Positions 1-12,000 of a stretch of 64,000 nucleotides of DNA are shown in pieces. Positions within the stretch are counted from its first letter, which is position 1; each line of letters begins with the position of its first letter. Below the pieces are notes generated by a model, which saw only the letters and a program-made list of their open reading frames with translations, did no database searches and was not told the origin of the DNA. The stretch comes from Streptomyces sp. NBC_00513 (lineage in GTDB: Bacteria > Actinomycetota > Actinomycetes > Streptomycetales > Streptomycetaceae): the NCBI RefSeq assembly GCF_041431415.1, contig NZ_CP107845.1:868001-932000 (forward strand), given 5' to 3'. Position numbers and translations under genes: made by a program.

Positions 1-1
1 G

Positions 2-3000
2 TCCGCCGAGGAGACCGCCGGTCTCCTGGACATCGCACGTTCCGCCCGCGCCAGTTGGGCCGACGTGGTGACCGCCGCGTTCGCGGCGTTCCTGCACCGG
101 GCGACCGGCACCCACGACGTGCTGCTGTCGATGCCCGCCATGGCGCGCCTGGGCTCGGCCGCGCTCAAGGTCCCGGCCATGGTCGTCAACGTGCTGCCGC
201 TGCGGATCGCCGTGCGGCCCGGCGTCGCGCTGGGCGACCTGGTCGCCGAGGTCGCCGCCGGGATCCGCGACCTGCGCCGCCACCAGCGCTACCGCGCGGA
301 GGACATCCGCCGCGAGTTGGGTCTGTCCGGCCGCGCCCGGGGGCTGCTGGGTCCCATGGTCAACGTGAAGGCGTTCGACAACTCCCTGGACTTCGCGGGC
401 GCCCCCGCCACCGTGCACAACGTCGCCGCCGGTCCCGTCGACGACCTGACCCTCGGCGTGTACCACGACGCCGCCGAGGGCCGGATCCGCTTCGAGTTCG
501 ACGGCAACCCCCAGGCGTACGAGGCGGCTTCGCTGGCCGAGCGCTGCCGGGAGTTCGCCCGCTTCCTGCGCGCGGCCGCGGCGGCCGGCCCGCTCGTTCC
601 CGTCGGTCGTCCCGACCTGCTCTCCCCGCAGGCGCTGGAGAGCGTCCTGCGCGCCGGCAACGACACCGCGCGGGCGTTGCCTCCCGGTACCGCGATCGAG
701 GCCTTCGCCGAGCAGGCCCGCCGGCATCTGCTGCTGCCCGCCGTGATCTGCGGTCCGGTCACCCTCGACTACGCCACGCTCGACGAGCGTGCGCGCCGGC
801 TCGCCCGGGTGCTGGCCGACCGTGGCGTCGGCCCCGAGAGCTTCGTGGGGCTCGCCCTGCCCCGCACCGCCGACCTGATCGTCGCCCTGCTCGCCGTCTG
901 GCGGGCCGGCGGCGCCTACCTGCCGCTGGACCTGGACTACCCCGCCGACCGGCTCACGTTCATGGTCGAGGACGCCCGCCCCGTGTGCGTGCTGACCACC
1001 CTGGACAGTGCCGCCCTCGCCCCGCAGGTCGCGGGGGTGGAGACCGTGGTCCTGGACGCCCCGGACACGCTCGCCGCGCTCGCCGACGTCAGACCCGAGG
1101 ACCCGGCGGCCGACCTGCGCGCCCCGGACCCGGAGCACCCGGCGTACGTCATCCACACCTCGGGCTCCACCGGCCGCCCCAAGGGCGTGGTGATCTCGCA
1201 CGGCGCCCTGGCCAACTTCCTGCACATGCAGGCCGAGATCCTCGAACTGACCCCGAACGACCGGCTGGTGGCCGTCACCACCATCTCCTTCGACATCGCC
1301 GCGTTGGAGATCCACACCCCGCTGATCTGCGGGGCGACGGTGGTCCTCGCCGACCGGGACACCGTGCGCGACCCGGCGGCCCTGGCCGCCCTCGTCGACG
1401 AGCACCGCCCGGCCGTCATGCAGGCCACCCCCTCCCTGTGGCACGCGCTGCTGGAGGACGGTCGGCCGACCACCCTGGACGGCACCCGGGTCCTCGTCGG
1501 CGGAGAGGCCCTGCCGGCCGTGCTGGCCGAGCGGCTGGCCCGTACCGCGCTGTCCGTCACCAACGTCTACGGGCCGACCGAGGCCACCGTCTGGGCCACC
1601 TCCGCGGACCTGGCGCCCGACCACACCGGTGTCCCGGACATCGGCGTGCCGTTCTGGAACACGCGGGCGTACGTCCTGGACGGCGCCCTGCGCCCGGTCG
1701 CCCCGGGCCGTCAGGGCGAGCTGTACCTGAGCGGCTCCCAGCTCGCCCGGGGCTACCTCGGGCGGCCCGCGTTGACGTCGGAGCGGTTCACCGCGGACCC
1801 GTTCGGCGGGCCGGGCGAGCGCATGTACCGCACGGGCGACCTGGCCCGGCGGACCGCGGACGGGCGGATCGAGTTCGTCGGCCGGGCCGACGACCAGATC
1901 AAGCTGCGCGGCTTCCGGATCGAACTCGGCGAGATCGAGGCGGCGCTGACGGCGGCCGAGGGCGTGGGGCGCGCCGTGGTCCTGGTCCGCGAGGACCTGC
2001 CCGGCTTCCCGGCACTGGTCGGGTACGTCACCCCGGCCGGCGACGGCCCGGCCCCCGAGGCGGGCGCGTTGCGCCGGGCGGCGGCCCGGCGGCTGCCCGA
2101 GTACATGGTCCCGTCGGCGGTGGTGGTGCTGGACGCGTTCCCGCTGACCTCGAACGGGAAGGTCGACCGGCGTTCGCTCCCGGCCCCCGACCTGTCCGGC
2201 CTGACCGGTTCCGGTCGTGCGCCGCGCGGTGCCCGTGAGGAGATCCTCGCGGGAATCTTCGCGGAGGTGCTGGCCCTGCCGGCCGTGGGTCCGGACGACG
2301 ACTTCTTCTCCCTGGGCGGGCATTCGCTGTTGGCCGCCCGGGTGATCGCCCGGGTGCGGACCGCGCTGGACCGCGAGTGCGGGATCCGCGACGTCTTCGA
2401 GGCCCGTACGGTCGCGGCTTTGGCGGCGCGGCTCGCCGACCGCACCGCCGCGGCCCGTCCGACGCCGACCGCCGGGGACCGCCCCGATCCGCTGCCGCTG
2501 TCGTACGCGCAGCAGCGTCTGTGGTTCCTGCACCAGGTGGAGGGCCCCAGCGCCACGTACAACATCCCGTTCGCGGTGCGCTTCGACAGCGCGTTGGACG
2601 CCGGGGCCCTGCGCGCCGCGCTGGGTGACGTCGTCACCCGGCACGAGGCGCTGCGGACGGTGTACGGCGAGCGCGAGGGCGTTCCGTACCAGCGGGTGCT
2701 GAGCCCGGCCGAGGCGGACGTCCGGCTGCACCTGCGCGACGTGCCGGAGGGCGGCTTCGACGCCGCCGTGGACCTCGCGCTCACCCACCTCTTCGACCTG
2801 TCGGCGCAGGCGCCCCTGCGGGTGACTCTGGTGCGCGACGCCCGGTCCGGCGCGGACGCGCTGGTGGTGTTGCTGCACCACATCGCGAGCGACGAGTGGT
2901 CCATGGGGCCGTTCCTGCGCGACCTGGAGCAGGCCTACGCCGCCCGGTGCGCCGGTGAAGCGCCCCGGTTCCCCCCACTGGAGCTCCAGTACGGCGACTT

Positions 3001-6000
3001 CGCCCTGTGGCAGCGCCGGCTGCTGGGCGCGGTGGACGAGCCGGGTTCGGTGGCGGGCGAGCAGGCCGGGTACTGGCGGCGGGTCCTCGACGCCCTGCCC
3101 GAGGAGGCGGGACTGCCCGCCGATCGACCGCGACCGGCCGTCGCCGATCACGCGGGGGCGCTGGTGTACCGCCCCCTGCCCTCCGAACTCGCCTCGGGCA
3201 TAAGGACATTGGCCCGGGAGAGCGGCACCAGCGTCTTCATGGTCGTGCACGCGGCGGTGGCGGCGCTCCTGCACCGGCTCGGCGCAGGCGAGGACATCGT
3301 GTTGGGCAGCCCCGTCGCCGGTCGGGCCGACAGCGCCCTGGACGAACTGGTCGGCTTCTTCGTCAACACGCTGGTGCTGCGCACCGACCTGTCCGGCGAC
3401 CCGGCCTTCGGCGAGGTGCTGGAGCGGGTACGGACCGCGGACCTGACGGCGCTGGACCACTCCGATCTGCCCTTCGACCAGGTCGTGGAGGCCGTCAACC
3501 CCGAACGCTCGCTGGCGCGGCATCCGTTGTTCCAGACGATGGTGTCCCACAGCACCGTGACCCAGGACGTACGGGTCCTGTTCGGGCTGCCGGCGAGGGT
3601 GGACCGGGTGGACCCCGGGGCCACCAAGTTCGACCTCGACATCACCTTCTCGGACGCGGCGCACAGCGAGGACCTGGAGCTGGAGGTCTTCTACTCCACC
3701 GCGCTGTTCGACCGAGCGACGGTGGAGACGTTCACGGACCGGCTGCTGCGGGTGCTGGCCGAGGCGGTCGCCGATCCGACCCGCCCCGTGTCGGCGTGGG
3801 AGCTGCGCGCGGAGACCGAGCGGGCCCGCATGGACCGCTGGAACGCGACCGACCGCCCGGTGCCGCCGCAGGGCGTGACGCGGGTGTTCGCGGAGCGGGC
3901 CGCCCTGGATCCGGACGCGCTCGCGCTGGTCGCGGGTGCGGAGCGGCTGACGTTCGCCGAGCTCCGCGACCGTGCGGACCGGCTGGCCTCGGTGCTGGTC
4001 GAGGAGGGCGTCGGGCCCGACGCGGTGGTGGCCCTCGCCGTGCCGCGCTCGGCCGACGCCGTGGTGGCGGTCCTGGCCGTACTGAAGGCCGGCGGCGCGT
4101 ACCTGCCGCTCGACCTCGACCTGCCGGCCGAGCGGTTGGCGTTCATGGTGGAGGACGCCGCCCCGGTGTGCGTGGTGACCACCCTCGCGGTCGCCGACCG
4201 CGTCGCGGGCGTTCCCGCCGTGGTCCTGGACGCGCCCTCGACGGTGGAACGTTTCGCCTCTGCGGTGGCGGGCCCGGACGCGGACGTGGACCCCGAGCAC
4301 GCGGCGTACGTCATCTACACCTCGGGTTCCACGGGTCGCCCGAAGGGCGTCGTGCTCCGGCACGCCGGCCTGACCCGGCTGTTCCGCGACCACGAGCGGG
4401 ACCTGTACCTGCCGGTCGCGGCCCGTCTCGGACGCCGGGTGCGCGCCCTGCACACGGCCTCCTTCTCCTTCGACTCCTCGTGGGAGCAGCTGCTGTGGCT
4501 GGTCGCCGGCCACGAGCTGCACGTTCTCGACGAGTACGGTCGGCGGGACGCCGACGCGGTCGTGGCGTACGTGCGTCAGGAGCGCGTCGACGCCCTCGAC
4601 GTGACGCCGTCGTACGGCCGCCGGCTCGTGGACGCCGGGCTGCTCACCGGATCGTGGCGCCCGCCGCTGTTCCTGCTGGGCGGCGAGGCCGTGCCGGCGG
4701 GGCTCTGGTCGGAGCTGCGCGAGGTCGCCGACGTGGAGGTCGTCAACTACTACGGGCCCACCGAGTTCACGGTGGACGCGCTGGTCGCCCGGGTCGGCGA
4801 CTGCGCCACCCCGGTCGTGGGGCGGCCGTTGGACAACGCCCGGGCCCACGTGCTCGACGCCCGGCTGCGGCCGGTGCCCGTCGGCGTGCCCGGTGAGCTG
4901 TACCTGGCGGGCGAGCAGAACGCCCGCGGGTACCTGGGGCGTCCGGCACTGACGTCGGAGCGCTTCGTCTGCGACCCGTTCGGCGGGCCGGGCAGCCGGA
5001 TGTACCGGACCGGCGACCTGGCCCGGTGGCGGGCCGACGGCCTGATCGAGTTCCTGGGCCGGGCCGACGACCAGGTGAAGATCCGCGGGTTCCGCGTCGA
5101 GCTCGGCGAGGTGGAGAGCGCGCTCGCCGTGCTCGACGGCGTGAGCGCGGCGGCCGTCGTGGTCCGCGAGGACATCCCCGGCATCCCCCGGCTCGTCGGC
5201 TACGTCACGGGCCCGGCCGATCCGGCGGCGCTGCGCGAGGAACTGGCGCGCGTGCTGCCGGACCACATGGTCCCGGCCGTCGTGATGACCCTGGCGGAAC
5301 TGCCGACCACGATCAGCGGAAAGCTCGACCGGGCCGCCCTGCCGGCGCCCGTGTCGACGGACGAGCCGACCGGCCGGGCACCGCGGGGCGCCGCCGAGGT
5401 GCGGGTCGCCGAGGTGTTCGCGGAGGCGCTGGGGCTGTCCGCCGTCGGCGCCGACGCCGACTTCTTCCGGCTCGGCGGGCACTCCCTGCTGGCCACCCGG
5501 GTGGTCGCCCGGATCCGGGCGACGGGCACCGAGTGCTCGATCCGGGACGTGTTCGAGGCCCGTACGGTCGCCGCGCTCGCCGCGCGGCTGGACGGCCGGG
5601 GAGGGGCCGCGCGCCCCGCGCTGGTCGCGGGCGCGCGCCCGGACCGGTTGCCTTTGTCGTACGCCCAGGCCCGGTTGTGGTTCCTGCACCGGATGGACGG
5701 CCCGAACGCCACCTACAACATTCCGCTCGTGCTGCGCCTGCGCGGGGCTCTCGACCCGGCGGCGCTGCGGGCGGCGGTCGCCGACGTGGTGGGCCGCCAC
5801 GAGGCCCTGCGCACCCTGTTCGCCGAGGACGCCGAGGGCCCGTACCAGCGGATCCTGGCCCCCGCCGAGGCCGTGGTGCCGTTCTCGACGGCCCGGGTGC
5901 CGGCCGGTGAACTGGCCGCGCGGACCGAGGAGGCGGCGGCCCACGCCTTCGATCCGGGGTCCGAACTCCCGCTGCGGGTCACGCTGTTGGAGGCGGGCCC

Positions 6001-9000
6001 GGAGGACTGGACGCTCCTCCTGCTGGTGCACCACATAGCGGGCGACGAGTGGTCGGCCGGTCCCCTGCTGGCCGACCTGGATCGCGCGTACACGGCCCGC
6101 CTCGACGGCCGGGCACCGGAGTTCGCTCCGCTGCCGGTGCAGTACGCGGACTACGCGCTGTGGCAGCGGGAGCTGCTCGGCGACCCGGCGGCGGAGGGCT
6201 CGCCGGCGCACCGCCAGGCGGACTTCTGGCGCACCGCGCTGGCGGGGCTGCCGCAGGAGTTGTCCCTTCCGGTGGACCGGCCGCGGCCGGCCGTGCCCTC
6301 ACACCGGGGCGCCACCCTCGAAACCGTCCTGCCCACCGAGCTGGTGACGGGCCTGGACGGGCTGGCCGGATCGGCCGGCACGACGGTGTTCACCGTCGTC
6401 ACGGCCGCGGTGGCGGCGCTGCTGCACCGGCTCGGCGCGGGAGAGGACATCCCGCTGGGCAGCCCGGTCGCCGGGCGCGGCGAGGAGGCCCTCGATCCGC
6501 TGGTCGGCTTCTTCGTCAACACCGTGGTGATGCGCGCCGACCTGTCGGGGGAGCCCGACTTCGCGGAGGTGCTGCGGCGCACCGCGGCGGCCGGCACGGC
6601 CGCGCTCGACCACGCCGACCTGCCCTTCGACGCGGTCGTGGAGGCCGTCAACCCGCAGCGGTCGCTGGCCCGGCACCCCCTCTTCCAGACGATGGTGGCC
6701 TACGAGGGCGGCGCCGAGGTGGCGCGTCCGCTCGCCGGGCTGGCCGCCGAGGAGGTTCCGGTGGCCGCCGGGGCCGCCAAGTTCGACCTGGAGATCCTCT
6801 TCCGGCGGACGCCCGACCGTGACGCGCTGGGCGCCGGCATGACCTGCGGGGTGCGCTATGCCGTCGATCTCTTCGACGAGGTGACGGTCCGGACCCTGGC
6901 CGATCGGCTCGTGCGGCTCCTGACGGCCGTGGTCGCGGACCCGACGGCGCCCGTCTCGGCGATCGAGCTGATGGACCCGGCCGAACGGGAACGGGTACTC
7001 ACCCGCTGGAACGACACCGCCCGGCCCGTCCCCACCCTCACCCTCGACGACCTGGTCGCCGCCGGCGCACGACGCGACCCGGAGGGCACGGCCCTCGTCT
7101 TCGAGGGCGTCGAACTCACCCGCGCCGAGTTCGAGGACCGCGTCAACCGCCTCGCCCGACTCCTCATCACCCACGGCGTCGGCCCCGAGAAGGTCGTCGG
7201 CGTCGCACTCCCCCGGTCCTTCGACCTCGTCATCGCCCTGCACGCCGTCGTCCGCGCCGGCGGCGCCTACCTCCCCCTCGACACCACCCTGCCCACCGAC
7301 CGCCTCACCCACATGATCCAAACCGCCGCCCCGGTGTGCCTGGTGACCGACCTGCCTTCACTCGACGCGGTCCCGGTACCCGCCGACGCCGAGGTGGTCG
7401 TGATCGGGGCGCCCGAGGTGACGGCGGACCTGGCTTCGCTGCGCGGTGACTCCGTGACCGATGCGGACCGCTCGGCGGTGCTGTTGCCGCGCCACCCCGC
7501 ATACGTCATCTTCACCTCCGGATCCACCGGCCGCCCCAAGGGCGTCATGGTCGAACACGAGGCCATCGTCAACCGCCTGCAATGGATGCAGGGCGCCTAC
7601 CGACTCGCCTCGGACGACCGCGTGTTGCAGAAGACACCCGCCGGATTCGACGTATCCGTCTGGGAGTTCTTCTGGCCCCTCGCCGAAGCCACCCCCCTCG
7701 TCATCGCCCGACCCGAAGGCCACAAGGACCCCGACTACCTCGCCGCCCTCATCCGCGAACAGCGCGTCACCGTCCTGCACTTCGTCCCCTCGATGCTCGC
7801 CGCGTTCCTCGCCGACACCGAGATCACCACCTGCCCCACCCTGCGACTCGTCGTCTGCAGCGGCGAGGCCCTCCCCACCGACCTCACCACCCGCTTCCAC
7901 ACCTCGGCCGGTTCGACCGGTGCGGTACTGGCCAACCTGTACGGGCCGACCGAGGCTGCCGTGGACGTCACGGCGGCGGACTGCCCCGCCGTGGTGGCGG
8001 GTCCGGGCGCGGGTTCGGGTTCGGGTTCGGGTTCGGGGTCGGCATCGGGTTCGGCGGCGGCATGGGCTTCAGGTTCGGCTTCGGCGTCCATCGGTGCTCC
8101 GGTGTGGAACACGCAGGTGTACGTCCTGGACCACCACCTGCGACCCGTACCCCCCGGCGTACCCGGCGAACTCCACCTCGCCGGCACCCAACTCGCCCGC
8201 GGATACACCAACCAACCCTCACTCACCGCCGAACGCTTCATCGCCAACCCCCACAGCACACCCGGCACCCGCATGTACCGCACCGGCGACATCGTCCGCT
8301 GGCTCCCCAACGGCACCCTCGACTACCTCGGCCGCACCGACAACCAAATCAAACTCCGCGGCCTACGCATCGAACTCGGCGACATCGAAACCGCCCTCAC
8401 CACCCACCCCCACATCACCCACGCCACCGTCATCCTCCGCGAAGACACCCCCGGACACCCCCAACTCACCGCCTACCTCATCCCCACCCCCCACACCACA
8501 ACCCCCCACACCACCACCCTCGACACCGCCGCCATCAAAACCCACCTCACCACCCGACTCCCCGACTACATGCACCCCACCCACTACATCCCCCTCACCC
8601 ACCTCCCCCTCACCCCCAACGGAAAACTCGACCGCAACGCACTCCCCACACCCGTCGAAGCCGAGGGTGAGGTGTCCCGGGCGCCGCGCGACGCCCGCGA
8701 GGAGATACTCGTCGGGATCCTGGCCGATGTGCTGGGGCGCTCCGCGGTGGGCGTCTCGGACGACTTCTTCGCGCTCGGCGGGCATTCGCTGCTGGCGGCG
8801 CGGGTGGCCGGTCGGATCCGGGAAGCGTTCGGCGTGGACTGCGGGATCCGGGACGTGTTCGAGCTGCGGACCGTCGAGGCCCTCGCGGCCCGGCTGGCCG
8901 AGCGGACGTTCGGCCCCGCCAGGCCCGCGCCGGCGGCGTCCGAGCGGGGCGAGCGCCCCGTGCTCTCCTTCGCCCAGCACCGGCTGTGGCTGCTGGACAG

Positions 9001-12000
9001 CGTGCGGGGACCGTCCACGACGTACAACGTGCCGGTGGCCGTGCGCCTCGACGGTCCGGTCGACCCGGTGGCACTGCGTGCGGCGGTCGCCGACGTGGTG
9101 GCACGGCACGAGGTGCTGCGCACCGTGATCGGCGAGTACGACGGTGAGCCGTACCAGCGGGTTCTTGCCCCGTCCGAGGTGTCGGTGGCGGTGTCGGTGC
9201 GGGAGGTCTCGTCGGACCGGCTCGCGGACGAGATGGTCCTCGCGGGCAGCCACGTCTTCGACCTGGCCTCCGAGGTCCCGATCAGGGTGAACCTGCTGCG
9301 GACCGCGCCCGACCGGCACGTCCTGGTCGTGTTGCTGCACCACATCGCCACCGACGAGGGCTCGACCGCCCCGCTGTTGGCCGATCTGGACCTGGCCTAC
9401 ACGGCTCGACTGGCAGGCCGGGCACCGGTGTTCGCTCCGCTGCCGGTGCAGTACGCGGACTACGCGCTGTGGCAGCGCGAGCTGCTGGGCGAGGCCTCCG
9501 ACGCGGAGTCCCTCGCGGCGGCCCAGGCCGGGTACTGGCGTGACGCCCTGGCCGGCATCCCGGCGGAGCTGGCGTTGCCCGCGGACCGCGCGCGTCCGGC
9601 GGAGCCCTCGTACGAGGGCGGCGTGGTGACCTTCGAGGTTCCGCGGGAGACGACGGCCGGCCTGGCCCGGATCGCCCGGGAGAGCGGGGCCACGCTGTTC
9701 ATGGTGGCGCACGCCGCGGTGGCGACGTTGTTGCATCGGCTCGGAGCGGGCGACGACATCCCGCTGGGCAGTCCCGTGTCGGCCCGCGAGGGCGCGGAGT
9801 CGGAGGGGCTGGTCGGTTTCTTCCTCAACACGCTGGTCTTGCGGGCGGACGTGTCCGGGGATCCGACCTTCACCGAACTGGTCGCCCGGGTGCGGGACAC
9901 CGGCCTGGCCGCGTTCGCGCACGCCGATCTGCCGTTGGAGGCCGTGGTCGAGGCGGTGGACCCGGAGCGCTCGCGTTCCCGCAACCCGCTGTTCCAGACG
10001 ATGGTGACCTTCCACTCCGTGGACGGCGCCGTGCCGGAGCTGTTCGGCCTGCCCGCCGAGGAACTCGTCGTCGAGACGGGTGGCGCCAAGTTCGACCTGG
10101 AGGTCGCCTTCGGCGCCGACCGCGACGGCGCCGGCATCGCGGGCGGCATCCGCTTCGCCGTCGATCTCTTCGACGAAGGGACGGTCCGGACCCTGGCCGA
10201 TCGGCTCGTGCGGCTCCTGACGGCCGTGGTCGCGGACCCGACGGCGCCCGTCTCGGCGATCGAGCTGATGGACCCGGCCGAACGGGAACGGGTACTCACC
10301 CGCTGGAACGACACCGCCCGGCCCGTCCCCACCCTCACCCTCGACGACCTGGTCGCCGCCGGCGCCCGACGCGACCCTGAGGGCACGGCCCTGGTCTTCG
10401 AGGGCGTCGAACTCACCCGCGCCGAGTTCGAGGACCGCGTCAACCGCCTCGCCCGACTCCTCATCACCCACGGCGTCGGCCCCGAGAAGGTCGTCGGCGT
10501 CGCGCTCCCCCGGTCCTTCGACCTCGTCATCGCCCTGCACGCCGTCGTCCGCGCCGGCGGCGCCTACCTCCCCCTCGACACCACCCTCCCCACCGACCGC
10601 CTCACCCACATGATCCAAACCGCCGCCCCGGTCCTGATGGTTACCGACACTCTGTCGGCAACTTCGCTTCCGGAGGTACCGGGCATCCCGGCTCTGTCGC
10701 TCGACGGGCCCGAGGTCGGTACCCGTCTCGCGGGGGAGTCGGCGGCGGTCGTGACCGATGCGGACCGCTCGGCGGTGCTGCTGCCGCGCCACCCCGCATA
10801 CGTCATCTTCACCTCCGGATCCACCGGCCGCCCCAAGGGCGTCATGGTCGAACACGAGGCCATCGTCAACCGTCTCCAGTGGATGCAGGGCGCCTACCGA
10901 CTCGCCTCGGACGACCGCGTGTTGCAGAAGACACCTGCCGGATTCGACGTATCCGTCTGGGAGTTCTTCTGGCCGCTCGCCGAAGCGACGCCCCTCGTCA
11001 TCGCCCGACCCGAGGGCCACAAGGACCCCGACTACCTCGCCGCCCTCATCCGCGAACAGCGCGTCACCGTCGTGCACTTCGTTCCCTCGATGCTCGCCGC
11101 GTTCCTCGCCGACACCGAGATCACCACCTGCCCCACCCTGCGACTCGTCGTCTGCAGCGGCGAAGCCCTCCCCACCGACCTCACCACCCGCTTCCACACC
11201 TCGGCCGGAACCTCAAAGGTCGCCCTGGAGAACCTCTACGGCCCCACCGAGGCGGCCGTCGACGTCACCGCCGGTTCCTGCACGGTGGAGGCCGCCGCGG
11301 AAGGTCGTGCCTCCGCATCGATAGGCAGTCCGGTGTGGAACACGCAGGTGTACGTCCTGGACCACCACCTGCAACCCGTACCCCCCGGCGTACCCGGCGA
11401 ACTCCACCTCGCCGGCACCCAACTCGCCCGCGGATACACCAACCAACCCTCACTCACCGCCGAACGCTTCATCGCCAACCCCCACAGCACACCCGGCACC
11501 CGCATGTACCGCACCGGCGACATCGTCCGCTGGCTCCCCAACGGCACCCTCGACTACCTCGGCCGCACCGACAACCAAATCAAACTCCGCGGCCTACGCA
11601 TCGAACTCGGCGACATCGAAACCGCCCTCACCACCCACCCCCACATCACCCACGCCACCGTCATCCTCCGCGAAGACACCCCCGGACACCCCCAACTCAC
11701 CGCCTACCTCATCCCCACCCCCCACACCACAACCCCCCACACCACCACCCTCGACACCGCCGCCATCAAAACCCACCTCACCACCCGACTCCCCGACTAC
11801 ATGCACCCCACCCACTACATCCCCCTCACCCACCTCCCCCTCACCCCCAACGGAAAACTCGACCGCAACGCACTCCCCACACCCGTCATCGCGGCTCGGC
11901 CGACCCTCGCATCGCCGGCATCGGCGGTCGTCCCGGCCACCCCGTCGGGTACTCCGGAACAGGTGCTGTGCGCTCTGATGGCCGAGGTCCTGGGATTGTC

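Noticed and set aside
55..2238. Long Arg/Pro/Gly-rich frame overlapping the first NRPS module
   Set aside because: It is a shadow frame of the NRPS gene produced by high GC content; no family features, while the other frame shows all A-domain motifs.
7960..8670. Possible frameshift or foreign insertion at the Gly-Ser run in A3
   Set aside because: The NRPS frame stays open on both sides and A6-A10 motifs follow in frame, so it is an in-frame expansion.
8363..11197. 944-residue minus-strand open frame across the A3-A4 repeat
   Set aside because: Gly/Asp/Val-rich antisense of the repeat region with no ribosome site or recognisable domain; the plus strand is clearly the NRPS.
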